Positions 1 through 6,173 of a stretch of 64,000 nt of DNA are shown in pieces (the first letter of the stretch is position 1; each line of letters starts with the position of its first letter). The stretch spans positions 62,001 through 126,000 of the forward strand of contig JAEWHP010000031.1 of NCBI GenBank assembly GCA_023387735.1. Reading direction: 5' to 3'. The position numbers and the translations under genes are program-made. Below the pieces are notes generated by a model, which was given only the letters and a program-made list of their open reading frames with translations, was not told the DNA's origin and made no database searches. This DNA is from Pseudomonadota bacterium (lineage in GTDB: Bacteria > Pseudomonadota > Alphaproteobacteria > Rhizobiales > Xanthobacteraceae).

Positions 1-827
1 CCGTTTTGGCCGGTCGCGATCGTGTCGGAGCCGATCAGGTCGAAGATGGAAGAGAACAGGTCGGCGCTGCCGCCGGTCGCGGTGTTGCCGTTTCCACCGT
101 CGCCGCCGACGCCGGCCATCTGATGCGCGGATTGATCGATCGTCACGTCGTTGGTCTGCTCGGCGCGCGCCGTCGAATTGTATCCGGCCACCGCGATGTT
201 GATCGGGTAGTAGAACGCGAAAGTCGCGTGAACGATGCCGCCATAGGCCTGTCCGTCGCCGCCGTTGCCCGCGCTGTTGTCGCCGGTACCAGTCGCGGCG
301 GGGAAGACGCCGGGGACGGGTCCGAACGCACCAGGTATGGGCGTGAACGCGCTGACGTCTCCGCCTGATGCAGAATTCCCGTTGCCGCCATCGCCGCCAA
401 TCCCCGCCATCTGCGTCGCGGATTGATCGAAATGAACGACATTCGTCTGCTGCGCGTCGGCCGTCGAATTGGCGCCGGCTATCGCGACGTTGACCGGGGC
501 ATAGACCACGACGGGCGCATGCACCATCGATCCGGAGAAATAGCCATCGCCGCCATTGCCGGCGCTGTTGTCGCCGCTACTGAGCCCGCCATGGGCAGAC
601 CCGAACGCACTGACGTTTCCGCCTGAGGCGGTATTGCCGTTGCCGCCATCGCCGCCGACGCCCGCGATCTGGGTCGCGGACTGATCGAGATAGACGACGT
701 TGGTCTGATAGGCGCCGGCTGCCGAGTGTGAGCCGCCCTGCGCCACGTTGAGCGGCTCGAACGAAGCGGTGCTGGAGTGGATCATGCTCCCGGAAAAATG
801 ACCGTTGCCGCCATTGCCGGCGCTGTT
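1..827 (-). repeat. Three in-gene tandem repeats of about 86-97 codons
   Basis: Unit 1 spans 827-570 (86 codons), unit 2 spans 569-279 (97 codons), and unit 3 runs from 278 to the window edge. Each opens with NSAGNGG, passes through a variable beta-like stretch with a P(V/I/L)N(V/I) pair, then QTNxVxxDQSA, (Q/H)MAG or QIAG, and GGDGGNGN. Spacer length varies by about 11 codons between units, with an extra Pro/Phe-rich insertion in unit 2. Confidence 0.8.
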
Positions 828-965
828 GTATCCGGTGTCGGCCGCAAAACCTTGCCACGAATTTCCCGTAGGCAACCACGACAGCGGCGCGTTATGTTCG
901 GACATGTTCTTGTGGTCGAGATAGACGCCCGGAACGGGGTGGTCCAACGCATTCCAATAATCCAT
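1..965 (-). CDS. Glycine-rich tandem-repeat protein (C-terminal part lies beyond the window)
   Basis: The minus-strand frame is open from an ATG at 965 to the window edge, about 321 codons. A unique N-terminus of about 45 residues (beginning MDYWNALDHPVPGVYLDHK) is followed by three repeats built around AGNGGxG, an internal QTNxVxxDQSAxQMAG block and VGGDGGNGN. A second in-frame ATG at 1019 directly follows a TGA. The 965 start is preferred because GGTGGGG lies 8 nt upstream. No signal peptide or membrane segment is seen. The composition (Gly, Asn, Ser, Ala) suggests a surface or structural protein, but the function is unknown. Sequence divergence between repeats shows protein-level conservation, which supports a real gene. 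Confidence 0.72.
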   Translation of the reverse strand, partial: MDYWNALDHPVPGVYLDHKNMSEHNAPLSWLPTGNSWQGFAADTGYNSAGNGGNGHFSGSMIHSSTASFEPLNVAQGGSHSAAGAYQTNVVYLDQSATQIAGVGGDGGNGNTASGGNVSAFGSAHGGLSSGDNSAGNGGDGYFSGSMVHAPVVVYAPVNVAIAGANSTADAQQTNVVHFDQSATQMAGIGGDGGNGNSASGGDVSAFTPIPGAFGPVPGVFPAATGTGDNSAGNGGDGQAYGGIVHATFAFYYPINIAVAGYNSTARAEQTNDVTIDQSAHQMAGVGGDGGNGNTATGGSADLFSSIFDLIGSDTIATGQN

Positions 966-1133
966 CGCCGTTGCCCCACCGAAATCGCTTCGCGCCGACT
1001 GGACGGACGCTTCTCGCATTCAACAGGCAATGTCGCCCCGGCAAGCCAAAAAGCCGAGTCGTCAATTCAGGTCGCAAACCTTCGGATGGGTGGACATGAT
1101 ATCGGCTACACCCGTTCGGGTAGGGTCGCGCCG

Positions 1134-1361
1134 TCAGGGGATGTTGTCGTTGCGGCGGTCACCGATGCCATACGGCTTGTTGAGGAAGTAGCTGCGGTTG
1201 CCCAGCGCGGCCTCGGCGTACTGATCGATCGCGACAATGATCGCCTGGACGTGCATATGGCACCACCCTTCCCGTGTCGCCCTGATACGGACCTCCGCCA
1301 GGGCCTTTATCCATGGCGGGTTGTCCGCGTCGCGGTCGTACCATTTGAGCGGTGCTGACAT
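1134..1361 (-). CDS. Small hypothetical protein (75 aa), third gene of the LexA-box operon
   Basis: This is a 75-residue protein starting MSAPLKWYDRDADNPPW, with a good ribosome-binding site (AGGGAG, 5-6 nt before the ATG at 1361). It contains AIIVAIDQYAEAALGN and an aromatic tail with NKPYGIG. No family is recognised. It overlaps the end of the upstream gene by 55 nt in another frame, so the three genes form one tightly packed minus-strand unit. The strong ribosome-binding site and the hydrophobic/charged patterning support expression. Confidence 0.7.
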   Translation of the reverse strand: MSAPLKWYDRDADNPPWIKALAEVRIRATREGWCHMHVQAIIVAIDQYAEAALGNRSYFLNKPYGIGDRRNDNIP

Positions 1362-1519
1362 CGCTGCTCCCTGTTGATGAAGTCTTCGAACTCTGCCCGC
1401 TTGCGCGAGAGCACAAGCTGCGCCCTCGCGCTGTCCAGGCCGGCTTGACTTAACCGGCGAGCAACCGCCTCCAGTTCGATGATCTGCCGGCGCAGCGCCC
1501 GGACCGGATCATCGCTCAC
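1307..1519 (-). CDS. Small helical hypothetical protein (70 aa), second gene of the LexA-box operon
   Basis: A GTG start at 1519 overlaps the end of the preceding gene by 11 nt, which suggests translational coupling. The first 50 residues (MSDDPVRALRRQIIELEAVA and onward) are strongly helical and charged, with Leu/Ile spacing compatible with a coiled coil. The last 20 residues are basic and low in hydrophobics, and they overlap the next gene's start. No known domain is recognised. The reading is supported mainly by its position between two similarly sized genes. Confidence 0.55.
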   Translation of the reverse strand: MSDDPVRALRRQIIELEAVARRLSQAGLDSARAQLVLSRKRAEFEDFINREQRCQHRSNGTTATRTTRHG

Positions 1520-1793
1520 GGCGTTCAGGCGCCGCGTTCGAGCGCCTCCGGCTCGCGGCGCGGCAATCCATCGTCAGCCGTTCGTCGACATTGAGCAGCC
1601 GTTCTTCGCCGCCGAGCCGGTTACGCTCCGCGATGAGACCGAGCATGACGACCCGCATCGCCATCACGTGCATGGCCCCTTCCGCGCAGTCCTCGCCGCG
1701 GTTGACCCGTTTGCGGACATTATCCTCGGCACCCAGCATCTCGGCACGCAAGAACCTGATTTTCCTACGGATTTCGTTCAATTTGTTCTCCAT
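1509..1793 (-). CDS. Small helical hypothetical protein (94 aa), first gene of the LexA-box operon
   Basis: The start is placed at ATG 1793 (MENKLNEIRRKIRFLRAEML), which has GAGG 5 nt upstream. An upstream in-frame ATG at 1820 would put the start inside the LexA-like direct repeat and lacks a ribosome-binding site. The protein is almost entirely alpha-helical and charged, with a central Met/Val-rich helix (HVMAMRVVMLGLIAERN). The Arg-rich C-terminus overlaps the next gene. No family is recognised. The three GAAC repeats immediately upstream suggest SOS control. Confidence 0.68.
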   Translation of the reverse strand: MENKLNEIRRKIRFLRAEMLGAEDNVRKRVNRGEDCAEGAMHVMAMRVVMLGLIAERNRLGGEERLLNVDERLTMDCRAASRRRSNAAPERRER

Positions 1794-1811
1794 GGCCACC
1801 TCGTTGCGGTT

Positions 1812-1837
1812 GAACTCCATAAGAACAAATAAAGAAC
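1812..1837 (-). promoter_or_regulatory. Putative LexA site: three GAAC half-sites at exact 11-bp spacing
   Basis: GAAC occurs at 1812-1815, 1823-1826 and 1834-1837, each pair separated by exactly 7 nt. GAAC-N7-GAAC (GTTC-N7-GTTC on the other strand) is the known alphaproteobacterial LexA box, so this is two overlapping boxes. It lies 19-44 nt upstream of the preferred start (1793) of the three-gene minus-strand operon and 51 nt before the DUF3072 gene on the plus strand, and could control either. Confidence 0.7.
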
Positions 1838-1888
1838 AAATTTCAAGTTAAGAGTTCAACCCGAAGCAAAGAATCTTTGGAGCTCCCA

Positions 1889-2068
1889 ATGACTCGCCTG
1901 CCCGACCAGCTTGATGCGCCGATGACACCCCGCCAGTTGGCGACGCTGCGCACACTCAGCGCCGAGGCCTATCAGCCAAAACTGTTCGAGAAGAATCTGA
2001 CTGCAGAAGAAGCCGAGCGCCGCATTGCGGCGTTGAAGGCGGAGATCGAATTGGCCAACTCGTTTTGA
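1889..2068 (+). CDS. DUF3072 family small protein
   Basis: This 59-residue protein begins MTRLPDQLDAPMTPRQLATL and contains a LSAEAYQPKLFEKNLTAEEA core, ending in an AALKAEIELA helix. The pattern matches DUF3072, a short family common in Hyphomicrobiales with no assigned function. ATG at 1889 is chosen over a TTG 12 nt earlier because GGAG lies about 8 nt before it. It is divergent from the LexA-box operon and shares its 95-nt upstream region, so it may respond to the same regulator. Confidence 0.82.
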   Translation: MTRLPDQLDAPMTPRQLATLRTLSAEAYQPKLFEKNLTAEEAERRIAALKAEIELANSF

Positions 2069-2699
2069 AGCAAGCGTCGGCTGGATGAGCGAAGCAACAT
2101 TTGGCTTGTCGTAGTTCTGATCCCGTATAACTACGGCGCATGTCATCGCGCTCGCATTCGCGCGATCCGTTGATTCACACGGACGACTTTGCTGCAAGCA
2201 GCAACGCACCGCAGTGCGGCAAACAAATTCCGAAGTTTCCAATTCAGTAACCCGACACCTATAAGGTTCACTGCAGACGGGGCGCTTGCATCTATCTGCG
2301 CCACCGCCATCAGGTCTGATGTAGAACTTTAGCGGCAATTCTTCCTGCGATTGCAAAAGCTACGCTGAATGTTCTCTCGGCTTGCGCGAAGTTGCTGACG
2401 CCAGACAGCAAGCGCAGCGTGGTTAGCGCAACCACATCCCGATGATCGGCTCCACGACATCCGACGCTTCGCTCTTTGATTCAACCGAACAACGCAAGCG
2501 CCTGCGGTATATCGAATTGTCCGCGCACATATCCTGGATGAACGAAGCGAACTCTGGTCGATTGTTCTTCTGCGGCGCGCATGAATGTCTGCGTTGCGCC
2601 GGAAGCGGTCATTGCCGCGTGCTCAGCCTTTGACCAGCTACCTGAATTCAGCACATGATACCTTTGCCGACATAACCATAATAATGGGAGCAAGCATCC
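2069..2699. other. Gene-free stretch
   Basis: No convincing coding frame is seen on either strand, and base composition is visibly lower in GC than the neighbours. A 7-bp inverted repeat (CGTAGTT 2110-2116, AACTACG 2129-2135) lies shortly after the DUF3072 stop but has no T-run. A GGGAG ribosome-binding site for the next gene sits at about 2687. A 63-codon open frame at 2442 has no recognisable ribosome-binding site or protein-like pattern. Confidence 0.5.
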
Positions 2700-3038
2700 A
2701 TGCCCAATTGCATCGTTGTCGTTCAGTTCGATCTGCCGAAGCGCTCCGAGGAGCAGGCCATCAAGGGCGGCACGTCGACCGCGCCGACCTATCGCGGGCT
2801 CGCGAGGAAAGGATTGATCCGAAAGGACTATCTGAACGGCGAGAGCGGCACCGGCGGCGTTTATCTCTGGGATAGCCGAGAGTCGGCGGAAGCCTGGTTT
2901 ACGGAGGAGCGCATCGCGCAATTGACCGAGCGCTTTGGCGTCCGGCCCCGCCTCACCTGGTACGACACCCACGTCACCGTCGACAATTTGAAGGACGAGA
3001 CCCGCGTCAACGGCAAGGCGATCGAGGCCGTCGCCTGA
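2700..3038 (+). CDS. YdhR-like putative mono-oxygenase / ABM-fold protein
   Basis: The 112-residue protein opens with a beta strand (MPNCIVVVQFDLP). It contains GLIRKDYLNGESGTGGVYLW, where YdhR-type proteins carry K.Y...e....GGvYlw, followed by a helical SAEAWFTEERIAQLTERFG segment. That order is typical of the ferredoxin-like antibiotic-biosynthesis-monooxygenase superfamily, YdhR branch. Substrate and activity are unknown. A GGGAG motif precedes the ATG. The next gene follows after 33 nt on the same strand and is probably cotranscribed, pairing a possible oxygenase with an amidohydrolase. Confidence 0.72.
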   Translation: MPNCIVVVQFDLPKRSEEQAIKGGTSTAPTYRGLARKGLIRKDYLNGESGTGGVYLWDSRESAEAWFTEERIAQLTERFGVRPRLTWYDTHVTVDNLKDETRVNGKAIEAVA

Positions 3039-3071
3039 ACAACTGACCGCGCTACAAGGGGGCTGCTTCCG

Positions 3072-3914
3072 ATGATGATTATCGATTCCCAGGTCCACGC
3101 CTATGAGGCGAACACGCCGAAGCGGCCCTGGCACAGCGTGCCGAACTGGCCGGCCCACGTCACCGGCGACGAGATGGTGGCGGCGATGGACAAGGTCGGC
3201 GTCGACGGCGCGATCTTCATCTCGGCCTTCTCATTGTACCGGTACGACGCCAGCTACGCCGTCGAAGTGCAGCGGGCGCATCCCGGCCGGCTTGCCATCA
3301 TCAAGCCGGTCGACCCCGACGATCCCGCGGTCGAAGACGTCATCGCGGAATGGAAGAAGACGCCGGGTGCGGTCGCCATCCGCATCTGGCTGACCAGGGA
3401 TGCGAACCGTGCGCCTGACGACCCCGCGCTCGACCGGATCACGCGCGCGGCGGTTCGCCATGATTTTCCGGTCAACATCCATTGCTGGGACAATCTGGAT
3501 GCAGGCATCGCGCTGGTCGATCGCCACCCCGACACGCGCTTCATCATCGACCATATGGGCATCCTGCAACCGCGCGTGCCGCCGGCGCCGCCCGAGCCGT
3601 GGGCCGTTCTTCCCAAAGTGCTGGAACTCGCCAAACGTCCGAACGCCGCGATCAAGGTTAGCGGCGCCTGCACGCTGTCGCGCGAGCCGTATCCTTATCC
3701 CGACATCTGGGACCCGCTGGGGCGCATCTTCGATGCCTGGGGTTTCGAGCGCTGCCTGTGGGGCACGGACTGGACGCGGACCTTCGCCGTCCTCAATTAC
3801 GAGCAGGGCGTCGAGCCCTTCATCAGGACCGACCGCCTGAGCGACAGCGAGCGCGCGATGCTGATGGGCGGCGCCTGCGCCAGGGCCTACAACTGGTCGC
3901 CGAAGAAGGGTTAG
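3072..3914 (+). CDS. Amidohydrolase-2 family metal-dependent hydrolase
   Basis: The 280-residue length fits the COG3618/Amidohydro_2 TIM-barrel family of small lactonases and decarboxylases. Visible landmarks are IIDSQVHAYE at the N-terminus (metal-binding DxHxH-like site reduced to DSQVHAY), FPVNIHCW mid-protein, RFIIDHMGI, and the terminal CLWGTDW with the conserved Asp. The first metal motif has Gln where many members have His, as in the lactonase-like branch. The likely role is hydrolysis of a lactone or decarboxylation in a catabolic route. The substrate is not deducible here. Confidence 0.78.
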   Translation: MMIIDSQVHAYEANTPKRPWHSVPNWPAHVTGDEMVAAMDKVGVDGAIFISAFSLYRYDASYAVEVQRAHPGRLAIIKPVDPDDPAVEDVIAEWKKTPGAVAIRIWLTRDANRAPDDPALDRITRAAVRHDFPVNIHCWDNLDAGIALVDRHPDTRFIIDHMGILQPRVPPAPPEPWAVLPKVLELAKRPNAAIKVSGACTLSREPYPYPDIWDPLGRIFDAWGFERCLWGTDWTRTFAVLNYEQGVEPFIRTDRLSDSERAMLMGGACARAYNWSPKKG

Positions 3915-4106
3915 CGCGCTACCCCATGCCGTTGATCTGGAGCATCGTGTGGCCCGTTGCGGCTTTGCAGGCTCAAGACGGATTGCACAAGTCGCAATGA
4001 ATTCATCACGCGATGATCGCATGTTCGCAGTTGCAGAATCCATATGGAGGTGCACCCCGCGCGGACGAGGCCCCCGGTGTGGCGGCCTCGTGCTGGCGGC
4101 CTGGCC

Positions 4107-4610
4107 CTAGAGTGCGGCCTCGGCTTCGACATTGACGACGGCCTTCGCGAGACTGGTCAACGCGGCATCCGTGGCTTTCTCTTCCTTCAACGTCGCGTCC
4201 AGGAGCGCGGCCGCTTCCGGCATACCCAGCTCCTGAGCCCAGGTCTTGAGTGTGCCGTAGCGGGACATCTCGTAGTGCTCGACAGCTTGCGCCGCGGCGG
4301 CGAGGCCGGCATCGAGCGCCGGCATTCCCTTGTAGTCCGCCATGATCTCGGCGCCCTCCTTGGTGATGCCCATGATGGCTTCACACTTCTTGGCTTGCGG
4401 CTTCTTGCCGAAAATCTTGAACACCTGTTCAAGCCGCTTCACTTGCCCCCGCGTCTCCTTCTCATGCTTGACGAACGCCGCCCTCAGCTCTTTCGAATGC
4501 GCGGCCTTCGCCATCTTCGGCAGTGTCTTCAGGATTTTGTTCTCAGCAAAATAGACATCCTTGAGCGTGTCGTGGAAAAGCTCGCTCAGCAGCTTCGGCT
4601 TTTTGGCCAT
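4107..4610 (-). CDS. YciE/YciF-type ferritin-like protein (DUF892)
   Basis: This is a 167-residue four-helix protein. MAKKPKLLSELFHDTLKDVY leads into AENKILKTLPKMAKAA and a KHEKETRGQVKRLEQVF helix, the classic DUF892 pattern. Glu/His residues placed for a diiron site are visible (EN in helix 1, E..H in AQAVEHYEM). Family members are general-stress ferritin-like proteins. The start is ATG 4610 with GGAG 9 nt upstream; an upstream extension would cross a terminator-like hairpin. Transcription must come from beyond that hairpin. Confidence 0.88.
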   Translation of the reverse strand: MAKKPKLLSELFHDTLKDVYFAENKILKTLPKMAKAAHSKELRAAFVKHEKETRGQVKRLEQVFKIFGKKPQAKKCEAIMGITKEGAEIMADYKGMPALDAGLAAAAQAVEHYEMSRYGTLKTWAQELGMPEAAALLDATLKEEKATDAALTSLAKAVVNVEAEAAL

Positions 4611-4626
4611 CGTGATTTCTCCAATG

Positions 4627-4650
4627 AAAAAGCCCCCGCAAAGCAGGGGC
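4627..4650 (-). terminator. Terminator-like hairpin in the leader of the DUF892 gene
   Basis: On the minus strand a GC-rich hairpin (GCCCC pairing with GGGGC, extended by GC/GC across one mismatch) is followed directly by five T residues. It lies only about 17 nt upstream of the DUF892 ATG. It would end transcripts of the small gene at 4791-4877 or act as an attenuator for the DUF892 gene. Confidence 0.6.
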
Positions 4651-4686
4651 GGTTCAGTTTCGACTCTGTGCCCGCTTGCCGACGGC

Positions 4687-4711
4687 AACAGCTTGAGCGA
4701 AGCCAGGTTCC
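4687..4711 (-). promoter_or_regulatory. EcfG-like promoter candidate for the DUF892 gene
   Basis: Minus-strand GGAAC (4711-4707), a 16-nt spacer and TGTT (4690-4687) resemble the alphaproteobacterial general-stress sigma EcfG consensus GGAAC-N16-CGTT, with one mismatch in the -10. DUF892 genes are typical general-stress genes, which fits. The assignment rests on the motif alone. Confidence 0.35.
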
Positions 4712-4790
4712 ATCGAACTCAGCTTACCGTTTCGGTACCTTGCTTGCTCGTAACCGTCGATCCGTCGGGCGCAGTTGCAGAACCTTTTCC

Positions 4791-4877
4791 TCAGCGATTC
4801 ATGAAGATCGCGAGTAGCAGAATGATCGGCAGCGGGATGCCGATAAGCCAGAGCAATGCACCTTTTCCGAAACCCAT
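4791..4877 (-). CDS. 28-residue single-pass membrane microprotein
   Basis: The 29-codon frame reads MGFGKGALLWLIGIPLPIIL followed by LLAIFMNR and a stop. GGAGG sits 5 nt before the ATG, an excellent ribosome-binding site. Nearly the whole chain is one hydrophobic helix with a Pro kink and a basic C-terminus. No function is known. A possible EcfG-type promoter lies upstream and a DUF892 gene downstream, so a stress or envelope role is plausible but inferred. Confidence 0.7.
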   Translation of the reverse strand: MGFGKGALLWLIGIPLPIILLLAIFMNR

Positions 4878-4910
4878 GATCGCCTCCGCTCGATGTTTGA
4901 CTGAAGATGA

Positions 4911-4935
4911 AACTTGTTCGGGTTCCTTTGGTTCC
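4911..4935 (-). promoter_or_regulatory. EcfG-like promoter candidate for the 28-aa gene
   Basis: Minus-strand GGAAC (4935-4931), 16 nt, then AGTT (4914-4911) gives a one-mismatch match to GGAAC-N16-CGTT, about 34 nt upstream of the microprotein start. Confidence 0.3.
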
Positions 4936-4993
4936 ATCCCGGCGGCGTGAGTCTTGCAAAGCAACGCCCGACAGACTTCCGCAGGAGGACTTC

Positions 4994-5773
4994 ATGAAAC
5001 TCGCGATCAAGGCCGAATTGGCCTACTCGTTTGCGCCATCGACGCAGATCATCGCCAATATCGAGGCGTCGCACTCGGGCGACCAGGCCATCCTGTCGGA
5101 ATCGCTGGACATTCAGCCGCAGGTCCAGGTGCTGTCCGACACCACGCCACATGGGGACCGCAGCATACGCGCCGCGTTCTCCGGCGACGTGACGATCCTT
5201 TATCAGGCGGTGGTCGAGAATAACCTGCGCCCGCTCCTGCCGACATCGGGGCGCCAGCATTTGTGGTCGGACCTGCCCAACGACGTGCTTCCGTTCCTGC
5301 TGCCCAGCCGCTTCTGTCCATCGGACAAGTTCATGCGCTTTGCACAGCGCGAATTCGGCGGCGCCGGCGACGGTGTCGCGCGGGTGATGGCCATCCTCGA
5401 ATGGATTCACCGCCACGTCGATTACGTGCCAGGCGTCAGCAACGCCGAGACGACCGCGGAGCGCACATTCGTGGACCGCGCCGGCGTGTGCCGCGATTTC
5501 ACGCATCTCGGCATCACGCTATCTCGGGCGCTGGGCATTCCCGCCCGTGCCGTCAGCGCCTATGCGCTTCAACTGGAACCACCGGATTTTCACGCGATCT
5601 TCGAGGTGTTTCTCGAGAACAACTGGTGGCTGATCGACCCGACGCGGCTGGCGCCGATCGAAGGCATCGTCAGGATCGGCAGCGGCCGCGATGCTTCGGA
5701 TATCGCCTTCCTGACCTCGGACCAGCAGTGCCAGGTGCTGCGGCAGACTATAGCGGTTACGAGCGCTCAATAG
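4994..5773 (+). CDS. Transglutaminase-like family protein
   Basis: The start at ATG 4994 is fixed by AGGAGG 6-7 nt upstream. The 259-residue protein has an N-terminal beta-rich half (about residues 1-130) and a transglutaminase-like cysteine-protease core. Cys is in RAGVCRDFTHLGITLSRALG, His in PPDFHAIFEVF, and Asp in WWLIDPTRLAP, the full catalytic triad. The family includes peptidases and amidases acting on peptide or cell-wall substrates. No signal peptide is seen, so it is probably cytoplasmic. It is divergent from the small stress gene at 4791. Confidence 0.85.
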   Translation: MKLAIKAELAYSFAPSTQIIANIEASHSGDQAILSESLDIQPQVQVLSDTTPHGDRSIRAAFSGDVTILYQAVVENNLRPLLPTSGRQHLWSDLPNDVLPFLLPSRFCPSDKFMRFAQREFGGAGDGVARVMAILEWIHRHVDYVPGVSNAETTAERTFVDRAGVCRDFTHLGITLSRALGIPARAVSAYALQLEPPDFHAIFEVFLENNWWLIDPTRLAPIEGIVRIGSGRDASDIAFLTSDQQCQVLRQTIAVTSAQ

Positions 5774-5794
5774 GACGTAGCCTTGGCGGACAGG

Positions 5795-5929
5795 CTACTC
5801 TTTGGAGTCATGTTCTTCGCTGGTCGGTGCCTCCGGTGGGAATACGCTTTCGTAGATGGCACGAGCTTCCCGGATGAGACGGGCCCGCTCGAGCTCGGAC
5901 TTCGGAACAAACCTGATAACTTCACCCAT
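5795..5929 (-). CDS. 44-residue hypothetical protein
   Basis: The 45-codon minus-strand frame begins MGEVIRFVPKSELERARLIR and continues with EARAIYESVFPPEAPTSEEH. It is a charged helical segment followed by an acidic, Pro-containing tail. The codon usage and sensible amphipathic pattern suggest a real gene, but the ribosome-binding site is weak. It reads convergently with the transglutaminase gene, whose stop is 21 nt away. No family or function is assigned. Confidence 0.6.
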   Translation of the reverse strand: MGEVIRFVPKSELERARLIREARAIYESVFPPEAPTSEEHDSKE

Positions 5930-5962
5930 TTCTAACCGAACCCAGATTGAAGGACGCCTTGT

Positions 5963-6127
5963 TTATGCGATGTCGAACATCATTCCAATTAGCAAGATTG
6001 GGACCACCGGGCCAAATTGCACCCCTGCGGCAAGATCAAGGGCTAAAAAGCTCGTGACCGCGCCGTGAACAGTGCGGAACCAACGCGGCCGTTCCCGTAG
6101 ATTCACGGGTCGAGCGTGCGATTGCAT
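5963..6127 (-). CDS. Possible small hydrophobic protein (54 aa)
   Basis: From an ATG at 6127 a 54-residue frame gives a basic N-terminus (MQSHARPVNLRERPRWF) followed by about 33 mostly hydrophobic residues ending PVVPILLIGMMFDIA. This would make a single membrane hairpin or two short helices. The ribosome-binding site is poor and the frame extends upstream without a better start. It lies just downstream of the cyclase gene on the same strand. Reported as a candidate only. Confidence 0.35.
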   Translation of the reverse strand: MQSHARPVNLRERPRWFRTVHGAVTSFLALDLAAGVQFGPVVPILLIGMMFDIA

Positions 6128-6173
6128 CGGAAGCGTACCTAGCGTGAATGCGCGCAGCGACATCCCGGACGTT

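Noticed and set aside
1..830. Possible CRISPR array from regularly spaced GC-rich repeats
   Set aside because: The spacing is about 260-290 bp, the repeats keep a single reading frame and vary as codons do, so they are protein repeats.
1856..2356. 166-codon minus-strand frame overlapping the DUF3072 gene
   Set aside because: It is antisense to a recognised small family, Cys/Arg-rich, and has no ribosome-binding site.
2442..2633. 63-codon plus-strand frame in the gap before the YdhR-like gene
   Set aside because: It has several Cys but no recognisable ribosome-binding site and no family pattern, so it is not supported as a gene.
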